From an uncultured Eubacteriales bacterium (lineage in GTDB: Bacteria; Bacillota; Clostridia; Lachnospirales; Lachnospiraceae), in NCBI GenBank assembly GCA_902772745.1, contig CACYBV010000105.1, positions 1 through 12,286 on the forward strand: a stretch of DNA of 12,286 nt, in the 5' to 3' direction. The notes beneath the pieces were generated by a model, which was given only the letters and a program-made list of their open reading frames with translations, was not told where the DNA came from and searched no databases. Made by a program: the position numbers and the translations under genes. Positions 6,662 through 12,286 of the stretch are shown here, piece by piece (the stretch's first letter is position 1; every line of letters starts with the position of its first letter).

Positions 6662-7400
6662 GATTCTCTCTTACGGTCAGTGAAAGCGGAAGCTCGAGAC
6701 CGTTTTCTTCAAGAAGTGCCTGATTCGTCAATATCTGTTCCGGCGTTCCGTCCGCGGCGATCTGCCCCTGTGACAGCAGCACCACCCGGCTGCAGGTATC
6801 CCAGATGAAGTCGAGGTCGTGGCTTGCGATCAGTTTCAGATGCTCGAATTCATTCAGCACATGGATGAGGTTGCGGCGGTTCTTCGGATCCAGCGCGACG
6901 GAAGGTTCGTCCAGGAAGATCATATCCGGGCTCGTTGAGAGGATCGTCGCGAGACTCGCGAGCTTCTTTTCCCCGCCCGAAAGCTTGAAGATCGATTTAT
7001 CCCGAAGATGGCTGATATGGACCTTCTCGAGCGCCGCCAGTACCCTGCGCTCCACTTCTTCCTCGGGAAGCCCGTAGTTCCTCGGCGCAAAGGCCACGTC
7101 TTCGCCGACCGTCGTCATAAAAAGCTGGCTGTCGGAATCCTGGAAAACGTAGCCGATTTTCTCGCGGATCTGGGGAAGCGTCTTTTTCTCCAGCGGAATC
7201 TCCTCGACCCGGATCGATCCCGTAAAATTCAGATTCAGTCCCAGGAGAAGTTTTAGAAAGGTTGATTTCCCGGCGCCATTCGCACCGATGATTCCGACGG
7301 CTTCATGCTCCGACGCATGGAAAGTAAGATCCGAAATCACAGGAGTTCCGGATTCGTAGGAGAAATTCAGTTTTTCAACGTCAAGATGGATATGACTCAC
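6648..7400 (-). CDS. cbiO: Cobalt/nickel ECF transporter ATPase CbiO
   Basis: ATP-hydrolysing subunit of the energy-coupling-factor transporter encoded with cbiM and cbiQ; it acts on the inner face of the membrane. Motifs in order for the 250-residue form: Walker A GANGAGKS (39-46), Q-loop Gln87 in FQDSDSQ, signature LSGGE (140-144), Walker B MIFLDEP (160-166), D-loop ALDP, and switch His194. The chosen start is GTG at 7400, 5 nt after AGGAGG (7411-7406). A TTG at 7418 in the same frame would put this site inside the gene, and is less likely. The gap to cbiQ is 10 nt. Confidence 0.93.
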   Translation of the reverse strand: MSHIHLDVEKLNFSYESGTPVISDLTFHASEHEAVGIIGANGAGKSTFLKLLLGLNLNFTGSIRVEEIPLEKKTLPQIREKIGYVFQDSDSQLFMTTVGEDVAFAPRNYGLPEEEVERRVLAALEKVHISHLRDKSIFKLSGGEKKLASLATILSTSPDMIFLDEPSVALDPKNRRNLIHVLNEFEHLKLIASHDLDFIWDTCSRVVLLSQGQIAADGTPEQILTNQALLEENGLELPLSLTVRENRTPG

Positions 7401-7410
7401 GATTCCCTCC

Positions 7411-8211
7411 TCATACAAATATCCTTCCGATCAGTTCCACCACCGGGAATAGGCGGAGCGCGAGGATAACCAGAGCCCACAGAACCGGCCACAGGAAGTC
7501 CGCCGGGCGAAGCGCCGCCTTCTTCCCGAGCCGGAAATTCCCGTCAAATCCGCGAAGCTGCATGCTTTCATAAATATCGTTGGCACGATCCATAGAACGC
7601 AGAAGCATCTGCCCCAGAAGCGAGCCCCAGACCTTGTAGTGGACGCCGCGCTGCTTCGGCGCGCGGAGCTCGTACGCCTGTGTAATCCGGCGCGCTTCCG
7701 AAAGAAACACCGTAACATACCGGTAAATTAACAGTACGACAATGACAAAAATCTTCGGGATATGAATCACCCGCATCGCCCGGCAGATTTCATCCATCGG
7801 CGTCGTCGCAATCAGGAGGTAGCCTGCAAGCACTGTGAGCACTGCCTTAACCATCAGTGTGAGCATTGAAATCACACCGCCGGATATGGGTACGCGGCCG
7901 ATCGTCAGCAGGATTTCCCGGTCGAAGAAAGGATTCAGGATTCCCATGATCATCACCAGAGGCAGGACGACCCGGAGCCTTCGCAGTGCGTCCCCGAAGG
8001 AAAGGTCGGCGACTGTAAAAACTGCCAGCGGATACAGAAGCATTCCCGCCAGGCCCGCCAGTTCGTATTTCGGAAAAGAAACCGTCACCGTAATATAAAA
8101 AACGGTCAGGACCAGCTTCCCAAGGGGGTGAAGCCTGTTCACCCACCGATCTTCCCTCGAGATGTTCTCCAGGGTCTGGATTTCGCTGATAGCCTGACCG
8201 ATTTTACTCAT
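7411..8211 (-). CDS. cbiQ: Cobalt/nickel ECF transporter transmembrane component CbiQ
   Basis: The T (transmembrane coupling) subunit, which links the metal-binding CbiM to the CbiO ATPase. The 266-residue protein has several hydrophobic segments (about 30-67, 79-95, 110-136, 151-170, 239-262). It also has the two short cytoplasmic motifs of the family: ELRAPKQRG (181-189) and MQLRGFDG (217-224), whose Arg residues contact the ATPase in studied systems. The ATG at 8211 has only a modest AGGG site about 9 nt upstream. It lies 33 nt after cbiM and 10 nt before cbiO, in one transcript. Confidence 0.94.
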   Translation of the reverse strand: MSKIGQAISEIQTLENISREDRWVNRLHPLGKLVLTVFYITVTVSFPKYELAGLAGMLLYPLAVFTVADLSFGDALRRLRVVLPLVMIMGILNPFFDREILLTIGRVPISGGVISMLTLMVKAVLTVLAGYLLIATTPMDEICRAMRVIHIPKIFVIVVLLIYRYVTVFLSEARRITQAYELRAPKQRGVHYKVWGSLLGQMLLRSMDRANDIYESMQLRGFDGNFRLGKKAALRPADFLWPVLWALVILALRLFPVVELIGRIFV

Positions 8212-8244
8212 TTTCTTCTGCCCTTCATGGGAGTATTTAAATGC

Positions 8245-9249
8245 TTATGACTGTTTTTTCTTATGTCGGAAATACCGGAACAGGAATGCCGACCCGACCA
8301 TGACGGCGACGACAATCAGTGCGCCGACGATACCGGACACCGTCGTTCCCACAGCGCTTTCCGAGCCTTTGAAGGCGTAGTCCGGCAGAAAGGATGTCGT
8401 ACTCTGGACTTTTTCCGCGCCCGCGTAGATGACAGCCTCCGCAGTCTCCAGTTCTTCAAGACCGGTGACCCGCGCGATGGCCCATTCGAGGCCGTCCGGG
8501 AGCGAAGAAGCCGCAAGGGAAAGACCGCCGCCGATGAGAAGCGCAAGAACGCCGAGGATACCGATCGTCCAGCCGAAAGACAGTTTGCCTTCTTTCTTCG
8601 ACGCTTCGCCGACGCCCCACAGAAGCTCCGGCCGCGCCTCGTTCACAAACAGCAGGACCGCCGCGGTGATCAGGCCTTCAACGAGGCCGATCGCAAGGTG
8701 AATCGGCTGCATTGCAGCGACAAAGGTCTTAAAAGGAAGCTCTGTGACGCCGGAAAGCATGGTTTCCAAAGTAACCGAGAACGCACCCATCTGAAGTGTC
8801 AGCACACAGCCGAGCACCGAAGCCAGGATGATTTTCAGTCTCGACGCGCCCTTTTTCATAATCGGCCGCCAAATCAGAAGCGAACCCACAAAACAGCCGT
8901 AGAAGGCCATGTTCCAGACGTTGCATCCCAGCGCCAGCAGTCCGCCGTCGGCGAAGAACAGGCACTGGATCAGCAAAACTCCGATCATCGTCAAAAAGCC
9001 GCCCCAGGGGCCGAGAAGCGCGCTCAGCATCATACCGCCGCAGAGATGTCCCGAAGAGCCGGTTCCGGGAATCGTGAAGTTGATCATCTGGGCTGCAAAT
9101 ACAAACGCGCCCATAACGCCCATGACAGGAATCTTCTTCTGATTGTCTTCCTGCCTGACTTTGTAAATCGAATAACCGGCAGCGCCTGCCGAAGCCGCAT
9201 ACATGGTGCCCGCCACAACCGGCGCCACCAAAGCATCCGCCATATGCAT
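8245..9249 (-). CDS. cbiM: Cobalt/nickel ECF transporter substrate component CbiM fused to a CbiN/PDGLE domain
   Basis: Substrate-specific membrane subunit for Co2+ or Ni2+ uptake, serving cobalamin synthesis or nickel enzymes. In the 334-residue protein the mature N-terminus MHMADALV supplies the metal-binding amine and His2 typical of CbiM/NikM, and GSSGH (His68) is the second conserved metal site. After about seven hydrophobic segments, the C-terminal part has PDGLEWAIA (251-259) and FLPDYAF (287-293), the hallmark of the CbiN-like PDGLE domain, then a final helix and a Lys-rich end. So CbiM and CbiN roles are joined in one chain. The ATG at 9249 follows AGGAG at 7-nt spacing. An upstream extension to 9426 would add a non-CbiM tail and is rejected. 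Cobalt versus nickel cannot be told from the sequence. Confidence 0.93.
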   Translation of the reverse strand: MHMADALVAPVVAGTMYAASAGAAGYSIYKVRQEDNQKKIPVMGVMGAFVFAAQMINFTIPGTGSSGHLCGGMMLSALLGPWGGFLTMIGVLLIQCLFFADGGLLALGCNVWNMAFYGCFVGSLLIWRPIMKKGASRLKIILASVLGCVLTLQMGAFSVTLETMLSGVTELPFKTFVAAMQPIHLAIGLVEGLITAAVLLFVNEARPELLWGVGEASKKEGKLSFGWTIGILGVLALLIGGGLSLAASSLPDGLEWAIARVTGLEELETAEAVIYAGAEKVQSTTSFLPDYAFKGSESAVGTTVSGIVGALIVVAVMVGSAFLFRYFRHKKKQS

Positions 9250-9449
9250 AATGTTTCTCCTTTCCATTTGCAGTTGAAACCGGAGTCTCCACGAGTATCC
9301 GCCCGTGAGAATAAAAAAGACACGAAGACCGCATATCTGCGGACAACCTGCCTTCGTGACACATCCTGATTCTTCTGCTGTCTCTGAATAGTATAATAAA
9401 GTCTGAAAAGAGTGCTTCTGCACCATGGGACGCTTCCTGCGTACCGATA
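9250..9449 (-). promoter_or_regulatory. Long 5' leader of cbiM, candidate metal- or cobalamin-responsive attenuator
   Basis: A leader of about 200 nt separates the predicted start near 9449 from the cbiM ATG. It opens with possible stems GGTACGC/GCGTCCC (one mismatch) and GTGC/GCAC, holds a full intrinsic terminator at 9309-9358, and has a further imperfect stem (TCTCACG with CGTGGAGA) before the ribosome binding site. A terminator inside a transporter leader implies conditional read-through. I looked for the cobalamin B12 box and for the NiCo riboswitch core and did not find a convincing match, so the sensor class is unassigned. Confidence 0.6.
9309..9358 (-). terminator. Intrinsic terminator inside the cbiM leader
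   Basis: On the minus strand, CACGAAG (9358-9352) pairs with CTTCGTG (9327-9321). An inner CCGCA/TGCGG stem closes a GATA loop, and TCTTTTTTATT follows. It sits about 60 nt before the cbiM start codon, so cbiM expression requires read-through or antitermination. Confidence 0.88.
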
Positions 9450-9460
9450 ATCCTGATTAT
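9447..9460. promoter_or_regulatory. 14-bp palindrome over the cbiM -10 element, candidate operator
   Basis: ATAATC-CT-GATTAT is a perfect dyad overlapping the -10 hexamer (9456-9461) and reaching the predicted start point. A repressor bound here would block the cbi promoter. The GATAAT-like half-sites recall Fur-type boxes, but the spacing does not match a standard box, so the binding protein is unknown. Confidence 0.45.
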
Positions 9461-9484
9461 AACGGCCAGGACTGGGATTGTCAA
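9456..9484 (-). promoter_or_regulatory. Perfect consensus promoter of the cbi operon
   Basis: On the minus strand, TTGACA (9484-9479), a 17-nt spacer, and TATAAT (9461-9456). Both hexamers are exact. It stands back to back with the feoAB promoter. Confidence 0.88.
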
Positions 9485-9516
9485 GTCCCGAATTTAACCC
9501 TGAGGCTTGTCTTTCC

Positions 9517-9545
9517 TTGACATTCCTCCGATTCGGGGCTATACT
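9517..9545 (+). promoter_or_regulatory. Promoter of feoAB
   Basis: TTGACA (9517-9522), a 17-nt spacer, and TATACT (9540-9545), one base from consensus. The predicted start near 9552 gives a short leader of about 40 nt before the ATG at 9591. The -35 element is 32 bp from that of the divergent cbi promoter. Confidence 0.85.
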
Positions 9546-9590
9546 TCAAAGCAGTTTTATCCGACTTATTTTCCATGGAGAATCTTATAT

Positions 9591-11939
9591 ATGACAACAC
9601 TCAGAGACTTAGGCACCGGGCAGCGCGCAATCGTCCGCTCAGTCGGCGGCGAAGGCGCGCTTCGGCAGCACTTCCTGGATATGGGCGTCATCGCCGGAAC
9701 CGAAGTGCAGGTGGTCAAATTCGCCCCGATGGGCGACCCGATGGAGCTGCTGCTGCACGGTTATGAACTGACGCTGCGGCTCGCGGATGCAGAGAAAATC
9801 GAAGTGGAACCCCTGCCCGAAAAAGAACCGGAAAATGCCGGGAAAGCCGGTGAAAGGAAACATCTCCGCCGCGCACACCCGGGGCTTGGCGAAGGCGGCA
9901 AGTACCATCCGAAGGGGTCTGGAGACCCGCTTCCGGATGGTACCGTCCTGACATTTGCCCTCGTCGGCAACCAGAACAGCGGAAAGACGACGCTGTTCAA
10001 CCAGCTTACCGGATCGAACCAGCATGTCGGCAATTTCCCCGGCGTAACCGTTGACCGGAAAGACGGCCGCATTAAGGGACACCCCGATACGCTTGTGACC
10101 GACCTCCCCGGGATTTATTCGATGTCCCCCTACTCCAGCGAGGAGCTCGTCTCACGCGATTTTGTGCTGAAGGAAAAGCCCAGGGCCATCATCAATATCG
10201 TCGATGCCACGAATATCCAGCGGAACCTGTATCTCACAATGCAGCTCCTGGAGATGAACCTTCCGATGGTCGTCGCGCTGAACATGATGGACGAACTGAC
10301 CGGCAACGGCGGAAGCATTGACATCAACGAAATGGAAGCTTTGCTCGGAGTACCGGTCATCCCGATTTCCGCCGCAAAAAACGAAGGCGTGGATGAACTG
10401 GTGCGTCATGCCGTGCACATCGCAAAATATCAGGAGAAACCGCTTCGTCAGGATTTCTGCGGTGAAAATGACAACGGCGGCGCCGTACACCGCGCCCTGC
10501 ACGGCATCATTCACCTGATCTCGGATCATGCCGAAAGCGCCGGGCTCCCGGTTCGTTTTGCCGCCTCCAAACTCGCCGAGGGAGATGAACTGGTGCTGCA
10601 GCAGCTGAAACTCGACGACAATGAAAAGGACATGCTCGAACATATCATCCTCCAGATGGAACGGGAACGCGGACTCGACCGCAGCGCCGCGATTGCGGAC
10701 ATGCGCTTTTCCTTTATCGAATCGGTTTCCGAGCGGGCGGTGCATAAACCAAGAGCGTCCAGAGAACGGCTGAGAAGCGAGAAAATCGACCGCATCCTGA
10801 CCGGAAAATATACAGCGATCCCAGCCTTCATCCTGATTATGGGCCTCGTGTTCTTCCTGACGTTCAATATAATCGGGCCTTTCTTCCAGGATCTACTCGC
10901 AATGGGGATCGGCGCGCTTTCCGGACTTGTCGATCAGGCGCTTACAGCCGCGAATGTCAATACGGCGCTCCATGACCTGATCATCAAAGGCATCTTCGAA
11001 GGGGTCGGTTCGGTTCTGAGTTTCCTCCCGATCATCGTGATCCTCTTTTTCTTCCTGTCGCTTCTCGAAGACAGCGGCTACGTTGCGCGCGTCGCCTTTG
11101 TCATGGACAAGCTGCTCAGGAAAATCGGCCTCTCAGGCCGCAGTATTGTCCCCATGCTGATCGGCTTCGGATGCACAGTGCCCGCGGTTATGGCAACAAG
11201 GACACTGCCCTCCGACCGTGACCGCCGGATGACGATCCTGCTCTCACCGTTCATGAGCTGCTCCGCAAAGGTTCCGGTCTACGGCTTTTTCGTTGCGGCA
11301 TTCTTCCCCCGTACCGGCGGCTTTATTATGATCGGCCTTTATGTGCTGGGCATCCTTCTCGGGATTCTTGCGGCGCTTCTCTACCGGAAAACCCTTTTCC
11401 GGGGTGAAGCCGTGCCTTTTGTCATGGAACTTCCGAATTACCGGCTTCCCGGCATCAAAAACGTGCTCAGACTCCTCTGGGAAAAAGCCCGGGATTTTCT
11501 GCACCGCGCGTTCACGATTATTCTGATCGCGACAATCGTGATCTGGTTCCTCCAGAGCTTTGATTTCCGTTTCAATTATGTCACGGATCCGCATGCAAGC
11601 ATGCTTGCGTCCCTGTCCGGCTGGATTACGCCGATCCTCCGGCCACTCGGCCTTGGGGACTGGCGGATCGCAACTTCCCTGATCACAGGCTTTACGGCCA
11701 AAGAAAGCGTCGTCGCTACGATAGAAATGCTCTTTGCTGACGGCGTTGCGGGCGCCTTATCCAGGTCTTCTGCCTTTTGTCTTCTGATCTTCTCGCTTCT
11801 TTATACGCCCTGCGTTGCGGCCATCGCCTCTATCCGCCGCGAAATGGGACGACGCTGGGCTGCAGGCGTTGTGATCTGGCAATGCGCCGTCGCCTGGATT
11901 GTGAGCTTTGCCGTACATCTTCTGTCGCTTCTTTTCTGA
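9591..11939 (+). CDS. feoB: Ferrous iron transporter, FeoA-FeoB fusion
   Basis: Membrane GTPase for Fe2+ import with a FeoA domain at its N-terminus; 782 residues. Residues 1-77 are FeoA, an SH3-like fold with LDMGVIAGTEVQVV and ELTLRLADAEKIEV. Residues 78-118 are a charged, Gly-rich linker. The G domain has G1 GNQNSGKT (126-133), the switch NFPGVTVD, G3 DLPG (171-174), G4 NMMD (231-234) and G5-like ISA. The membrane part follows (about 400-782), with FGCTVPAVMATRTL and SCSAKVPVYG, the two Cys-containing gate motifs, and ends LLYTPCVAAIASIRRE plus a last helix. The ATG at 9591 follows GGAG (9577-9580) at 10 nt. An in-frame ATG at 9507 lies upstream of the promoter and is rejected. Divergent from the cbi operon. 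Confidence 0.95.
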   Translation: MTTLRDLGTGQRAIVRSVGGEGALRQHFLDMGVIAGTEVQVVKFAPMGDPMELLLHGYELTLRLADAEKIEVEPLPEKEPENAGKAGERKHLRRAHPGLGEGGKYHPKGSGDPLPDGTVLTFALVGNQNSGKTTLFNQLTGSNQHVGNFPGVTVDRKDGRIKGHPDTLVTDLPGIYSMSPYSSEELVSRDFVLKEKPRAIINIVDATNIQRNLYLTMQLLEMNLPMVVALNMMDELTGNGGSIDINEMEALLGVPVIPISAAKNEGVDELVRHAVHIAKYQEKPLRQDFCGENDNGGAVHRALHGIIHLISDHAESAGLPVRFAASKLAEGDELVLQQLKLDDNEKDMLEHIILQMERERGLDRSAAIADMRFSFIESVSERAVHKPRASRERLRSEKIDRILTGKYTAIPAFILIMGLVFFLTFNIIGPFFQDLLAMGIGALSGLVDQALTAANVNTALHDLIIKGIFEGVGSVLSFLPIIVILFFFLSLLEDSGYVARVAFVMDKLLRKIGLSGRSIVPMLIGFGCTVPAVMATRTLPSDRDRRMTILLSPFMSCSAKVPVYGFFVAAFFPRTGGFIMIGLYVLGILLGILAALLYRKTLFRGEAVPFVMELPNYRLPGIKNVLRLLWEKARDFLHRAFTIILIATIVIWFLQSFDFRFNYVTDPHASMLASLSGWITPILRPLGLGDWRIATSLITGFTAKESVVATIEMLFADGVAGALSRSSAFCLLIFSLLYTPCVAAIASIRREMGRRWAAGVVIWQCAVAWIVSFAVHLLSLLF
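9902..9943 (+). repeat. Hairpin inside feoAB at the FeoA-FeoB junction
   Basis: GTACCATCC (9902-9910) pairs with GGATGGTAC (9935-9943). Inside, GAAG/CTTC and GGGTC/GACCC pair with one bulged base each, closing a TGGA loop: 18 base pairs in 42 nt. It encodes about residues 104-118, the end of the linker just before the G domain. Confidence 0.7.
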
Positions 11940-11956
11940 TACTGTCGAAAGAGTTC

Positions 11957-12053
11957 GTAGAAAGCGGGCTGTTTCCCGATGAATCTTCTGCCTCGGAGCC
12001 GATTCAAGGCCTCCTTTGGCGAAGGATCCGCCGGGAAGCAGCCCGCTTTCTAC
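11957..12053 (+). terminator. Long hairpin after feoAB, probable terminator
   Basis: The arms 11957-11977 and 12033-12053 pair over 21 positions with a single G-U. Weaker pairing extends outward to about 11947 and 12064. Inner stems CTTC-GCC/GGC-GAAG and GGAG-CC/GG-CTCC continue the fold to a small apical loop. It starts 18 nt after the feoAB stop. There is no T-tract, as in the hairpin at 2807-2890. Confidence 0.6.
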
Positions 12054-12124
12054 GTGCTCCCTTTGCCCCGGTCCTGATTCCCCTCTTTCCCCTGAAATTG
12101 CCTCATTTTTTATGCACTTTCCAC

Positions 12125-12153
12125 TTGACAAAACCGCCGCTTATGTATACAAT
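12125..12153 (+). promoter_or_regulatory. Promoter of the downstream ribbon-helix-helix gene
   Basis: TTGACA (12125-12130), a 17-nt spacer, and TACAAT (12148-12153), one base from consensus. The predicted start is near 12160, leaving a leader of about 50 nt. Confidence 0.85.
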
Positions 12154-12192
12154 CGTAATTGTTTACCGATAATTATATTACGTTTGTATACA
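12144..12192. promoter_or_regulatory. 16-bp inverted repeat over promoter and leader, candidate operator
   Basis: The arms 12144-12159 and 12177-12192 are inverted repeats matching at 15 of 16 positions around a 17-bp centre. Each arm contains the 8-bp palindrome TGTATACA (12144-12151 and 12185-12192), with centres 41 bp apart, close to four helical turns. The left arm covers the -10 element and the right arm lies in the early leader, so the dyad works as DNA, not as an RNA hairpin. This is a likely site for a dimeric or cooperatively binding repressor, possibly the product of the next gene. Confidence 0.6.
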
Positions 12193-12210
12193 CAGATCGG
12201 GAGGTACCGG

Positions 12211-12286
12211 ATGGCTGTGGAAAAACTGAAAATCCCGCCGAAGCGGTACCGAAAAGAGACTTCCGTCGTCTCTGCCCGCCTGCCGA
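12211..12286 (+). CDS. Probable ribbon-helix-helix DNA-binding protein (N-terminus only)
   Basis: Only 25 codons lie in the window. The ATG at 12211 follows GGGAGG (12199-12204) at 6-nt spacing. The start MAVEKLKIPPKRYRKETSVV followed by SARLP looks like the short beta-strand that opens Arc/CopG-type ribbon-helix-helix proteins (a T-V-S-x-R-L/M-P pattern). The helices that would confirm this are off the edge. The inverted repeat over its promoter fits an autoregulated DNA-binding protein. Function beyond this cannot be said. Confidence 0.6.
   Translation, partial: MAVEKLKIPPKRYRKETSVVSARLP

Noticed and set aside
8263..9369. 368-codon open frame on the plus strand
   Set aside because: It is antisense to cbiM. 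Its composition (Arg, His, Gln-rich) is that of a shadow frame, and it has no motif.
9309..9449. Canonical cobalamin or NiCo riboswitch
   Set aside because: A segment with ATCAGGAT faintly recalls the B12 box, but the paired CCTGCC part and the CCCGC-type core are missing. The NiCo core is not evident either. It is kept only as an unassigned leader.
9487..9537. Inverted repeat CCCGAAT/ATTCGGG flanking the feoAB -35 box
   Set aside because: Only 7 bp with a 37-bp gap and no extension; easily due to chance.
11757..12131. Minus-strand open frame across the end of feoAB
   Set aside because: It overlaps the feoB C-terminal coding region and the hairpin, has no recognisable domain and no clear promoter.

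Overview
The window looks like an ordinary chromosomal stretch of a moderately GC-rich Gram-positive anaerobe of the class Clostridia, probably Lachnospiraceae-like. This is an inference from the lipoprotein style, the strong AGGAGG ribosome binding sites, the TTGACA-N17-TATAAT promoters, the FeoA-FeoB fusion and the CbiMN-Q-O cobalt/nickel transporter. No rRNA, insertion sequence, phage gene or CRISPR array is visible.

Layout. (1) 1-1884, minus: a large lipoprotein with a complete transglutaminase-type Cys-His-Asp triad and a Glu/Thr/Asp repeat linker. It starts at TTG and runs off the left edge. (2) 2088-2176, minus: tRNA-Ser(CGA) with its own promoter and a likely terminator. (3) 2442-2783, plus: a 113-residue HEAT-repeat protein behind a perfect consensus promoter, followed by a very long hairpin. 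(4) 6433 down to 2930, minus: pncA-pncB-nadE-nadD, the complete route from nicotinamide to NAD. (5) 9249 down to 6648, minus: cbiM(N)-cbiQ-cbiO, an energy-coupling-factor transporter for cobalt or nickel, with an intrinsic terminator inside its roughly 200-nt leader. (6) 9591-11939, plus: a fused FeoA-FeoB ferrous iron transporter, divergent from the cbi operon, with the two promoters back to back. (7) 12211 to the right edge, plus: the start of a probable ribbon-helix-helix DNA-binding protein, behind a promoter covered by a 16-bp inverted repeat.

How the genes work together. The four nad genes supply every enzyme of the Preiss-Handler salvage route (nicotinamide, nicotinate, NaMN, NaAD, NAD). 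The cbi operon and feoAB form a divergent metal-uptake locus with one control region between them (9462-9539). The cbi side has a palindrome over its -10 element and a conditional-looking terminator in the leader.

I found no convincing novel multi-gene system. The items most worth a second look are non-coding: the unassigned cbiM leader with its terminator, the operator-like dyad before the ribbon-helix-helix gene, two long hairpins that share an apical module, and a hairpin inside feoAB exactly at the domain junction.
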